Positions 21,874 to 32,069 of a stretch of 64,000 bases of DNA are shown piece after piece. The notes under the pieces are model-generated. The model was not told the origin of the DNA. It saw nothing but the letters and a program-made list of their open reading frames with translations, and did not search any database. How positions within the stretch are numbered: position 1 is the stretch's first letter; every line of letters begins with the position of its first letter. The stretch is from Gonatopus flavifemur. Taxonomy: Eukaryota; Arthropoda; Insecta; Hymenoptera; Dryinidae. Made by a program: the position numbers and the translations under genes. The DNA is taken from contig JAFFJZ010000098.1 of assembly GCA_018340375.1 (NCBI GenBank), forward strand, positions 62,001 through 126,000, in the 5' to 3' direction.

Positions 21874-22768
21874 TATAGCGTGAAACGTGTGGCAGGGAAA
21901 TCAGAGAGATAATAATTAACCAAGCTTTCTGACTCCCCTGCTCAACGTCTCCACTATGAATTTGATTTTCCACCTGGGGTTCTTCATTCAAAGAATAAGT
22001 GAATTGGATCGATCTTAGCGATAGCCGGAGGTGAGGAGAGGGTAGTCGGGGTTCTTAAATGAACCAGTCCAATCCAGTGTATATCGTGGACGTATAATTT
22101 CGATGCATGAATTCACTTCGAACATTTATACAAACAGGTCCATTAAGAAAAGAAAAACAAAAGATAGGGGCACCGTTCACTTCCCGGACACACTAACTCA
22201 TACAAAAACCTTCAGCTCACCGTTATTACAGATAATTCACTGCCGTGCACGTGGCGGAATCACATTAATTGATCGACTTTCTTAGCTTCGTCGCTTCAAT
22301 ACGCCGGCCAGAATACAAGTGACGAGACAGCGTGGCGCCGTCGCCTTCCTCCCTGTTCCCGTGACGTCATAAGTCGCGTTGCGCTATTGACCTAATTATC
22401 GATCCACTGATTGATGCTGCCCTCGAGCGCTGGGAAAGAAATTCAACAAGGCGTCGGTGGGTCCGTTGAACTCGTCACTCTCGCACGCATCCATCCATTC
22501 GGGGAAACTTGTATCCAATTATACTATACGCTCTGAAAAACAATTATATCTCAAGTAGAAAATCATTTAGCGAGAAAGAAAACAAATTGAATCCGCTAAT
22601 ATTCGAGAACACAATCTCAAGGATTTGTCTAACCATAATTGGTGCACTTCAGTTCTCTTCTCACTTGAATTCGAAACAATTCTTCGAACACCGAAATAAA
22701 CTGGACAACATTCGAATAACTTTCAATGGGTATCTAAACCCTGTTCAGTATAACCTATAACATATATA
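21874..22768. other. No gene; GC-richer segment to about 22500
   Basis: Unassigned sequence. 22300-22500 is GC-rich, with a perfect TGACGTCA palindrome at 22362-22369. No frame is convincing; a short one at 22103-22285 has no recognisable motif. Without coding or repeat partners in the window I cannot say whether it is host DNA or the remains of another element. Confidence 0.4.
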
Positions 22769-22770
22769 TA

Positions 22771-24802
22771 CAGGGTGGGGCATTTAAAGTGTCGCGGGCG
22801 TTTTTTCCAAAAATAAAATGAGATACGAGAAAATTTTTCGGACGAAAATTGTAGGGTATCGAGGGGGACATCCGATGGTGGCCTTGGCTTTGACCTCAAA
22901 TCTCATCTTCGGGGGCATTCTGAGGTCAACTCTTGTTTTTTAAATAGCATCTCATATTTTTTACTGCAGATTTGGATTCTAGGTCAAAAATCAGGAAACT
23001 TTTGCCTGAACCATTTTCCTGAAATCCGCAAAGATGGCGCTCTAATCGATATTGTTCCATACTGAATCTGACATTAGAATAACTCGAAAACGAAGGGTCT
23101 TGGAGGAGAATGTTTCGGACAAAAGTTGTCTGATTCCAAGGGGGACCCCTTGAACTGAAACGGAGGTGATGGGGTATAACAGAAAAAACACAACGCATTT
23201 CAATCGTCTACATCACTTGGATAATTTTAATGCAGTAGATGCTCAAAATGATGGCCTTCGACTTCAATACACATTTCAAAACGTTTTACAAAAGATTGCT
23301 GAACTCGTGCTGAAATATCTTCATTGATGCTCGCGCATGCATTGATGATTCGTTGACGCATATTCTCAGGTGTAGTCGGTGCTTGTTGATAAACTGTATC
23401 TTTTATGTATCCCCATAAAAAAAAATCTGGGTAAGTAAGATCCGGAGAACGGGCAGGCCAATGAACTGGTCCACGACGTCCTATCCATCGTCCAGGATAA
23501 TCTCTGTCCAATATTTCTCGAGCTGTGACTGCATAATGGGATGGACAACCATCGTGTTGGTACCACATATTCAATCGTTCCTGAATAGGTATGTCTTCAA
23601 GTAATGTTGGAAGTACTTGATCTAAGAAATGTCTGTACTTCTCTCCATTTAGCGTATCTGCAATGAAGTACGGTCCAATTACTCGAGATCGAAAAATACC
23701 ACACCAAACATTCACAGCCCATTGTCTTTGATGCTCTACTTGACGTAACCATCTTGGATTTTCTGTCGCCCAGCAATGCATATTATGTCGATTTACTTGA
23801 CCATGATTGGTGAACGTCGACTCATCAGAAAATAATATGTTGATGAAGTTGTTATTGTGCATTTGCGCTAGACCCCATCGACAAAAGTGTACACGATTTT
23901 TGAAATCATCACCGTGAAGGTCTTGATGCAAACAAATGTGATACGGATGGAATTTGTGACGTTTCAGTATTCGAAGAACACTTCTTCGAGAAATTCCCAA
24001 ATGGAGTTCAATTTCACGAGAGCTCACGTGTGGATTATTGGCTACTGCAGCTAGTACATTAACTTCCGCATTTTCTCCGCTAACAGTTCTCATTCGATGT
24101 CGTTTTTCCCTTGTAACACTTCCCGTTTCTGAGAATAATTTTGTAATGCGTTGAAAATACCTAATGGATGGCGTTGTTCTTTCAGGAAATCGTTCTGCAT
24201 ACAAGTCATATGCTTGTCTGGGGTTCTCATGCACTTCACCGTAAATGTAGATCATATCGATCTTTTCAAAAACCGTGTATCGGATATCCATGATTTCCAA
24301 TTTGTCATAAACCAAGTAATAATCAAATGTAACTGACAAACTGACTTTCAAAATCGTGAATTTTCACTGAACCCCGTCGTTTGTTTACATCGCGTGAGCT
24401 CTGAATGGTGGTAAGGTGAACGATCGAAATGTGTTGTGTATTGACAACTTTTGTACGAAACATTCTTTTGCAAGACCCTTCGTTTTCGAGTTATTCGAAT
24501 GTCAGATTCAAAATGGAACAATATCGATTAGAGCGCCATTTTTGCGGATTTCAGGAAAATGGTTCGGACAAAAGTTTCTTGGTTTTTGACCTAGAATACA
24601 AATCTGCAGTAAAAAATATGAGATGCTATTTAAAAAACAAGAGTTGATCTCAGAATGTCCTTGAAGATGAGATTTGAGGTCAAAGCCAAGGCCACCATCG
24701 GATGTCCCACTCGGTACCCTACAACTTTTGTCCGAAAAATTTTCTCGTATCTCACTTTATTTTTGGAAAAAACGCCCGGGACCCTTCAAATGCCCCACCC
24801 TG
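22771..24802 (-). mobile_element. Rosa-like (DD41D) transposon, copy B
   Basis: 2032 bp, TA at 22769-22770 and 24803-24804, same long TIRs as copy A but inserted in reverse orientation. The TIR nearest the transposase 3' end is at 22771 and the promoter-side TIR ends at 24802. Confidence 0.92.
23227..24291 (-). CDS. DD41D transposase, intact (354 aa)
   Basis: Same protein as copy A starting at MDIRYTV (ATG ending at 24291). All motifs are present: FSDESTF, QHDGCPSHY and YPDFFLWG, with 41 residues between the second and third Asp. Two residues near the last motif differ from A (TYPD for TSPD). A CAA codon of copy A is TAA here, so the protein ends at HLLH, nine residues earlier; the catalytic domain is complete. 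Copy C also ends at HLLH, so this is probably the ancestral C-terminus and A carries the extension. Confidence 0.92.
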   Translation of the reverse strand: MDIRYTVFEKIDMIYIYGEVHENPRQAYDLYAERFPERTTPSIRYFQRITKLFSETGSVTREKRHRMRTVSGENAEVNVLAAVANNPHVSSREIELHLGISRRSVLRILKRHKFHPYHICLHQDLHGDDFKNRVHFCRWGLAQMHNNNFINILFSDESTFTNHGQVNRHNMHCWATENPRWLRQVEHQRQWAVNVWCGIFRSRVIGPYFIADTLNGEKYRHFLDQVLPTLLEDIPIQERLNMWYQHDGCPSHYAVTAREILDRDYPGRWIGRRGPVHWPARSPDLTYPDFFLWGYIKDTVYQQAPTTPENMRQRIINACASINEDISARVQQSFVKRFEMCIEVEGHHFEHLLH

Positions 24803-24804
24803 TA

Positions 24805-25529
24805 TAATGATTTATCTATAATAACAATTCGTTAATATAGTCAACATAACATTTCCAATTCAAAAGACTCCAAAATAGTTGATTCAATCTTTGGTTAATA
24901 TAATTATAAATTTGGCATAATTCATTGAGATATTCCTGAGGGTTACTCAGTGAATATTCAATCTGATATTGGTCAGAAAAAGAGAAACACAAATGGAACG
25001 AATTTCCAAATTCCGAGGGTTACTCGGTCATAGGATAATTCGTTAATTTTGTTTTTCAACAATATTGAGAATGAAAAATCCTTCTAATTCTGAGGGGTAC
25101 TCAGTGATTGAGAGTGACATATGCGTTCGTTATATTCTTCCTTTCTAATCAGTTTCGACCTTCAAATCGTTTTATTAAAGGGAATCGAGCTCTTCAATAA
25201 GGGTATTGTTATATAAAAGGGGGCTGAGGATTGATTGAGGAACATATATACGTGTTTCGTATCATAAAGAGAGGGAGAGAGAGAGAGAGAGAAAGAGAGA
25301 GAGATATGAGTGCTTAGGAAGAGAGATATGTAGGTGCAGACATAGTAATATAGAAAGAGAGGGGTATACCTACGTATACCGTATTGTATAGGGAAAGAGA
25401 GAGAGAGAGAAAGGTATATTAGAAAGAGGAGTCCGTTCATCTGTAAGCATGAATAGATTTGACCGCGTTCGTTGTCTAGGTACGTTTCAAGTGTGTTTAC
25501 GAAATGTCAATGTTATTGAGAAAAGGGGA
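24805..25529. repeat. Three motifs at 77-bp spacing, then GA microsatellites
   Basis: GAGGGTTACTCAG-like motifs begin at 24938, 25015 and 25092, exactly 77 bp apart each time, with weakly similar sequence between. From about 25262 to 25310 and 25395 to 25412 there are (GA)n runs that create false open frames. No gene was seen. Confidence 0.6.
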
Positions 25530-25544
25530 TTAGGAATAGTGCAT

Positions 25545-25835
25545 TTTATACGATTTCATTTGCCTCGGATTGCGACAATCGGGTGATCCGAGCGGTTTTG
25601 ATCTTTGTGCGGGCGGAGTCGTAATCATATCTTCTATTTCGGATGCATATGGCGTTTCTAGATGAGAATCCACCCAGTAATATTTTGTCTGCTCACCCGT
25701 AATACTTGAGAGACTGAATTGTGCCTCGAATTGAGCAAACCAAAGTGTTGGTTTAGATGACCAGAATGGGGGTATTGGTATCAAAACTCGGTCTACGTTG
25801 ATGTTCGAAGTTGATTGTTCTATGTCCGGCATATT
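25545..25835 (-). pseudogene. Ty3/gypsy gag fragment (DUF7041-like)
   Basis: On the minus strand, MPDIEQ... from 25835 leads into IPPFWSSKPTLWFAQFEAQF, the conserved start of the gag protein in one group of insect gypsy elements. It continues with SLSSITGEQTKYYWV and EIEDMITTPP. After TTPP the expected continuation (a KIKTARITRLSQSEA-like stretch) is in another frame, so there is a frameshift near 25615. Only the first ~100 residues of gag remain. The protein would form the particle shell. It lies in the correct order and strand after the LTR and primer site at 26728-27128. Confidence 0.75.
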
Positions 25836-26727
25836 GCCTATGCTGAAGTGTAAAAATGTGTAGAAAAAAACAGTGAACAACTGAAACAATAGACGATTTC
25901 GTATCTTCGACTCATGTTCTAAATCAATATCAGTAATTTAAATTATTCCGTTTGCTGCGTCGTTGAAAACAATTATTTCATCGTTAATCGTATTTTCAGA
26001 AAAATATATCGTTCTTGTATAGACTTATGTCACAAAGAATGGAAAGAAAAACAGTGTCAACTATACTTAAGAATTTTATATCAAGAATAATACGTTATTT
26101 TTGGATTTAGTATATGTTTCCAGCAAAAGAAAAAGTTAGTCTCAATAAATTGTTATTATAGATAGATTCAAAAGTGATCATTAATATTGTGAATCGTCCA
26201 ATTTAGTACAAAAATGTGTTATGTATTAAATATGTATATAACGTTCATATACTTTGTATAAACGAATGAATACTGATCGTATTGAATGCTTGTTGTTTAC
26301 CTAGCGATACGTGAATGTCGGAGATAGTGAAAGAATTTGTTATAAATTGTGAGGTACACGTATTGATATCTTATATCTGTAGGCGAGAAAAGAAGGATCG
26401 AGATTCTTCGTTCTACGTGTTGAATTCAATTTATAATTGAGTAAGTTTGTAATTTATAATTTTGACGAATGAAAGAGAATCGGTAATTCTATTCGCACAT
26501 GTATGTATTTCAGAAACTGATTCAACAACCCATCACTTTCACATGATAGATGAGAAAAAGAAAACCATTCGCAAACCATGCGACGTTTGTGTTCAGATAT
26601 TTTTAACGAGCTTACCGTGTACCTCTACGCGCATACAAACGTTTTTCTTTTCACATTGATATTCTGTCATTAGTGTCCAATAATGCTTTGTTGCAAATTC
26701 GGAGTTTGTTGCGATGATTACGATGAA
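25836..26727 (-). other. Leader between gypsy primer site and gag, AT-rich
   Basis: About 890 bp without a reading frame on either strand that I can support. Its place suggests the untranslated leader of the gypsy element, possibly with later insertions. Confidence 0.35.
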
Positions 26728-26744
26728 ACGTCGGGGTCACCAAT
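26728..26744 (-). other. tRNA primer binding site of a gypsy element
   Basis: On the minus strand the sequence ATTGGTGACCCCGACG follows ...ACTACA, the usual LTR end and primer binding site of insect Ty3/gypsy elements. It is the strongest evidence for an LTR element here. Confidence 0.7.
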
Positions 26745-27128
26745 TGTAGTGTTACTCCAACACTACTATCACTTTTGATGAACAAGAGATGTTCGAGGAA
26801 CTTCCCCAATGAATGGACACAGCGTTTTATCCGTATCAGAATACTTTAATATCCTGAAGAAACCTCAAATAAGTTCTGCGCACAAAATGAACTTCAGATT
26901 GATTTGTACAAATTTCCGTTCAAGTATGAAAAGTGGTAGTTTGACACGCGGTATCGCAGAGAGCCGTAACGATACTCATCGAGGACGGAAAAGCCCCTTC
27001 TAGGTGTCTTCCTCTTCCTCCTCTCCCACACTTCCCACGTATGCAGGAAAGCAGGAGAAGAGTTTTGGAAGAAAGGGGAAAAGAGTTTTCTTGCCTAATT
27101 GAAGGCGCGGGTAAATGTCGCCACACAC
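26745..27128 (-). repeat. 5' LTR of a minus-strand gypsy element
   Basis: The 3' end is fixed by the primer site (LTR ends ...AGTAACACTACA on the minus strand). The 5' end is placed at a TGTGTGGCGACATTT start on the minus strand, giving about 384 bp. No second LTR is in the window for comparison, so the start is tentative. This is presumably the promoter of the gag fragment at 25545-25835. Confidence 0.55.
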
Positions 27129-27454
27129 CTATGACTATAATGCTAGCTGTAGTGGTGCAATGCACTGAGCACACAAGTTTTTGCTGTCACTCCGAATTAA
27201 TTTTTTTCCGTGTATTCCCGACATTCTGATATCCCTGAAGGAACGTCATTCAGAGTAACTCATACATGTATTAACTTGGAGAATCATAGCTCGCACGTAT
27301 GGAATAGTATAACCGCAGTTCGAAGTGTCAGTAATTTCAGAATCATCCTTGCTTATGCTTATGGAATGTTACCACACCATTCTTGATAGCCCATTATATT
27401 CCAATGAGTATGTATATCACAGTCTGATAGTTTTTAGACTTTTTCTGGAGGCAT
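27129..27454. other. No gene; possible lone MITE end
   Basis: TTTTTTTCCGTG followed by TA at 27213-27214 matches the right end of the CACGGA-type elements at 11523 and 13550, but no matching left end was found. Confidence 0.3.
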
Positions 27455-27516
27455 GAAAAATATATATTCAATTGTGTTCGTTTGTCAAAACGAACACAAT
27501 TGAATATATATATTTC
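27455..27516. repeat. Strong hairpin, 26-bp arms, 10-nt loop
   Basis: Arms 27455-27480 and 27491-27516 are complementary with one mismatch (core TATTCAATTGTGTTCG). It is isolated in non-coding sequence and could be a tiny foldback or a structured RNA locus. Confidence 0.75.
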
Positions 27517-27856
27517 AGATCTGAGAATACAGGTGTTGTTCACGTATCTGAAAAACAGTGAGATTCCAGTCTAAAACATGTAATTTGAGTGTATGACATA
27601 TGCATATCGACCCGAGCCGACAAATCATGATTTATAATAATGCGCTCACGAGATCGATCGTGCATGTACGACGATCTCGTTCTTATTTTCGGTGATACCG
27701 ATGTTTAGGTATGCGTTCAACGAGCGCTCATCCTGAGACTAGCCAGATACGACTTAGACACAGTAACGAGTACACATACCGTTTTTGCTCATGTGCTTCG
27801 TGCGAATATACGCGTCTAATGTAGTCACCTGCCTGTGACTATAATCGCATGTCTCA
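27517..27856. other. No recognised feature
   Basis: Non-coding, with several CG-containing words (CTCACGAGATCGATCG). Nothing assignable. Confidence 0.4.
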
Positions 27857-28342
27857 CCCAAGTGTGAAGTGACGATCGGACGGATACGAACTTCATATCA
27901 CACTACTGTCGGCCGAATACCTATAATGATAGAAGTGGGTTGATATGCCACCAACTTCCAATCAGAGTATCTCTGAATAGATGTCCGAATGACATGAAAC
28001 CAACTTCATGTACATGTATCCCGCCGAGACAATAGTTGTCATTTAAAAACAAATCAAATGTAAATAATGAAGTGCGATGATTATGAATTTTAAAATCAAG
28101 GAATTTGACTGAATGGAGAGCGCGTATGTTCATGATTAAGTTAACCTCAAATGTATGATCAGTAAACGTATATCTTCATGTATTGCTGAATTGGGCGATG
28201 AAGTCAATTACTCCTACTACTACATCAGGTAACGTGAAGAATTGGTTGTGTCCATTAATGTCAGGAAACGCAATTCATAATGAAAATGTGAATCGAAGGG
28301 ACACTTTGTCAGATAAGTACAGTTTATTTTGAATATTATATA

Positions 28343-28918
28343 CAGAGGTGTGAAAATTATTAGAATGATTGTTATTCCCAACATAACTTGCCTCAGATTA
28401 TGCATTTATCTGTGAAGTATTATTTTGTCTTGTTGATATAATAGTTTTTCATCCTTCCATTTCTGAGTTGATTATTATAACAATTTTTTTTTCACTCCAA
28501 TGATCTCAACACCTCGATCTCAAACCAACCAGTATGTGACGATAGATACCCGCTGGGAATTCAGAATAGTTAACAACAAATTCCGACCGGGATTTTTATT
28601 GGTTTCATCTTAACTCAACTATCATTTTTTGTCGTATATATAAATTTTATACAATGTAACACCAGTTCTCAATATCAAAATATTGCACATTATTAGTTAT
28701 TTAAAGATTCATGAAGATGCTCATAATGCAAAAGAACTTTGTACAAGCGAAATTGTTATATAGTAATCATGGAATATTCCTTCGTTCAAAAATGGAGGGC
28801 TTAAGAACTATTCATCCCAAGGAATAAAACCGGTACTCCATAAATGATTGCATTCCCTTAGAGGAAAGTTGGAACAGTTTTGGAAATCACAATTATTCTC
28901 ATAATTTTCACACCTCTG
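28343..28918. mobile_element. TA-flanked MITE, 576 bp, with a visible empty site
   Basis: Ends CAGAGGTGTGAAAATTAT and its complement, with TA at 28341-28342 and 28919-28920. The opposite arm of the large inverted repeat has the uninterrupted sequence at about 30855-30865, which proves insertion. No reading frame of note. The ends resemble Tc1/mariner MITEs. Confidence 0.85.
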
Positions 28919-28998
28919 TACAAAATGATTTTAATAATTCAAAGACGCCGATTCTTTGTGAAACTATTTCTACAATCTAGAGCCATTCTTCGGTGAGA

Positions 28999-30160
28999 AA
29001 TCTTCAAATCGAGTTGCATCAAAAGTTTTATCAATATCAATTGGCTGCTAGTTCGTAGACGCTATTTCGTTATCACTCCCATCAGCAATTCTAGGTAACA
29101 GAATTCGTAATCTGTCCGCATACTTACACCTTTTGCACCATAATAGATACAGATCATCGAATCTGACTCATGAGTAGTTACCACTCAGTGTGTACACGAA
29201 GGGCTAATTTACGGTCTCAATCGACCATAAAAAACATCGATGTTTAACATCTGTTGAATGATTTTTGAACTCCTCTCGTTCAATGATTGCAAAATCTGAG
29301 ATCCGTTGCAACATTGAATGGGAAAGTGTCAGTACTGGACCACGTACTATCAATTATCGTCTTTTAAACTTACGTGTGTTTATCGACAAGTTGATGAGAA
29401 TCCTGAGAAAGGAACACATTTTTTTGAGTTGTGGTGATGTATGTGAACATACACAGAAATAATAAATTACATAAGTTGATTTTTATTTTAATGGACAATA
29501 GAATTCAAAATTATTGATATGGAATAAAACGTAAAAACAATATTTTCTTGAGAATTATTTATTATAAGGAATAAAACTTGGAATAACCGCTCCAACAGGA
29601 TCTTTCTGATCGTCCTCTCTCTTGATCTTTGACCCCCTTCAACCATTCGGACGTCATCCTCTGGATGCCTATCGGAGATAACTCTTTGAATTTTGCTATT
29701 ACCACACCTGCAAATTATGCACATGTTTTCATTCATTCGGTCCATTGTGACATTTTACCACCAACATCTTTCAAGCCAAGCTTAGCTCATAGTCAGTCAT
29801 ATTTCGTCGGTCACGTGACAAAACTTTATAATATCTTCATATTTTCCGAATTTCTATTATTTTTGAAGTTGAATAACTTTTCGAAATGAATTCATCTAGA
29901 TAGCTAAGATCCAGACGAACAATTTGATACCAAATTTGTGAGAGATCGTGATCAGAAACATTTGTTATCATAAAAATAACAATCATTCAAAAACAGGACT
30001 TGTTACGTTTCATCATGTGACCGACGATTTATTCAGTCATCAATAGCAATAAAGTAATGCCATTCAATTTATACTGTTGAAGCAATGGATACAAAGGGGA
30101 GATGAGTTTTCATGGGATACTTGATTAATTCCGAATCAACCCTGGTAAACATCAAAACTG
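28999..30160. other. Centre of the inverted repeat, no gene
   Basis: Frames below 90 codons only, none with a recognisable motif. Sequence at 29780-30020 repeats CGTCGGTCACGTGAC / TCATGTGACCGACG in inverted orientation (29808-29820 and 30014-30027), possibly the ends of another small element. Confidence 0.4.
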
Positions 30161-30402
30161 CGCTGAAAAAAAATTGATTGAATCCTAAGATCATATTTTC
30201 TTGTTCTAAGGATATATATTTTTTCCTTATCTCAAGAAAATGTGTACTTGGGGTAAGAAAATTTTCTTCATACCAGGTTGTATAGCTTCAAACTGAATAG
30301 ATATTCCCTTCTTTTGAAGAAAGTTCACTTGAGTCAAAAAAATATTGGATTGGACTCGGTCAATCCAATATTTTCTTGTTTTAAGATTTTTTTCTCTCAG
30401 TG
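30161..30402. mobile_element. Probable MITE with internal hairpin
   Basis: Begins CGCTGAAAAAAAATTGATTG and ends TTTTTTTCTCTCAGTG, imperfect inverted ends. Inside is a perfect 12-bp hairpin, AATATTGGATTG (30341-30352) with its complement at 30361-30372. TSD unclear. Confidence 0.45.
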
Positions 30403-31651
30403 TGAAATAAAGCAAAAACGAAAAGTAAGGGGTGGCGTAAAAAAAAACTTTGGTGAAAGGTAAAAAATGTGTGAATAAAACTGATTCCAGGATTATTTGA
30501 AGCAATGTTTGGAACAAAGACTGCGAATGAAAATTCATACTCCATGGACAGTAATAATAATGCAAGAGGAGCGTACACGCTTTTTTAAACCCTGCACATT
30601 TAGTGCAGCCAAAATGCATGTATGTATGTATGTATGCATTACTTCTGATCCCCTGTTAAAAAGGCGTATTGCTTCATGGATCCTTCGGAGGATGACTGAT
30701 CATTCGTACGGGATTTCAATTTTAATTTTATTTTTCATCATCATATGATGGATTCGGTCTCCACGTTCTTCCCAGGATCTGCCTTATCCGAAGAATAGCT
30801 CTAGATTGTAGAAATAGTTTCACAAAGAATCGGCGTCTTTGAATTATTCAAATCATTTTGTATATAATATTCAAAATAAACTGTACTCATCTGACAAAGT
30901 GTCCCTTCGATTCACATTTTCATTATGAATTGCGTTTTCTGACATCAATGGACACAACCAATTCTTTACGTTACCTGATGTAGTAGTAGTAGTAATTGAC
31001 TTCATTGCCCAATTCAACAATACATAAAGATATACGTTTACTGATCATACATTTGAGGTTAACTTAATCATGAAAATACGCGCTCTGCATTCAGTCAAAT
31101 TCCTTGATTTTAAAATTCATAATCATCGCACTTCATTATTTACATTTGATTTGTTTTTAAATGACAACCATTGTCTCGGCGGGATACATGTACATGAAGT
31201 TGGTTTCATGTCATTCGGATATCTATTTAGAGATACTCTGATTGGAAGTTGGTGGCATATCAACCCACTTTTATCATTATAGGTATTCAGCCGACAGTAG
31301 TGTGATATGAAGTTCGTATCCATACGGTCGTCACTTCACACTTGGGCGGTTATCACCGTCCGGAAACTTTCGAGGGGAAGCAGCGTTTGGTGCATACATA
31401 GTTATCACACGCATATTTGTAGACGTTCCTGTATGCACGTGTATGTGCGAGTTATTATTGAAATTCGCCTGCATTGTACACTAGGTTGTTACGCGGTATA
31501 ATTGAGGAGAGTGTATTACTACTGCTGTTACCTGTCGAATCGAGACATTTATGTTGTTTGACGTTGAAATCTAAGTGATTCCTTTGTATGTGCACTTCTG
31601 TAACCTCTCGACATGAACGATTCTTCTTCGCAGCTACGGCTCCGGCACCGT

Positions 31652-31742
31652 CACTGAGAAAAAAGTTCCGTTCTGATAAATAAATGTATTTGATTGGACA
31701 TTCCTGTTGAGCATTGGTTTCAACTAATCCTTTTTCTCAGTG
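31652..31742. mobile_element. Very short inverted-end element, 91 bp
   Basis: CACTGAGAAAAAA at the left and TTTTTCTCAGTG at the right. Similar ends to 30161-30402. It may be a minimal MITE. Confidence 0.4.
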
Positions 31743-32069
31743 TCGATATAAACGGGTTTGAACTGGACTCAACATGCACTTTTACAACATCAACGTATGT
31801 CGTGATAGACGATGTCGATCCCCATTTCCCTTTGATCATTTTCGATTTCATGATCAACAGTTTCTGGTCCTTCGAGCCGGATGCTCGAAGGTGCCTGAAA
31901 AAATAGACAGTGGTGCATTGTGTGCATTTGTGACATGATTTTGGCACCATTGTGAATTCTTACATACACGATTTGCATGTGTGAAATTCGAATACGAAGG
32001 CTGTATCACGCTTCGTAACGACGATATTGCAATAATCGTGAATCACGAGTTCATCGTTCACCGAGCGTG

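Larger units (their letters stand above)
27857..31346. repeat. Large inverted repeat with ~560-bp arms and 1.8-kb centre
   Basis: Left arm is 27857-28342 plus 28919-28998 (split by a MITE) and right arm about 30790-31346. They are about 95% alike by eye and read as reverse complements from CCCAAGTGTGAAGTGACG to a CATTCTTCGG-like inner end. Mirror-image 70-codon frames at 27921-28133 and 31070-31282 result from this symmetry. No target duplication was found at the outer ends. It may be a large foldback transposon whose autonomous interior decayed, or a genomic inverted duplication. Confidence 0.75.

Noticed and set aside
22362..22369. TGACGTCA as a CREB-type promoter site
   Set aside because: A single 8-mer without a nearby gene; kept only as a note on the GC-rich segment.
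25162..25440. Minus frame rich in Leu/Ser
   Set aside because: It reads through (GA)n microsatellite sequence.
27921..31282. Two matching 70-codon frames that look conserved
   Set aside because: They are the two arms of one inverted repeat, so their similarity is not selection on protein.
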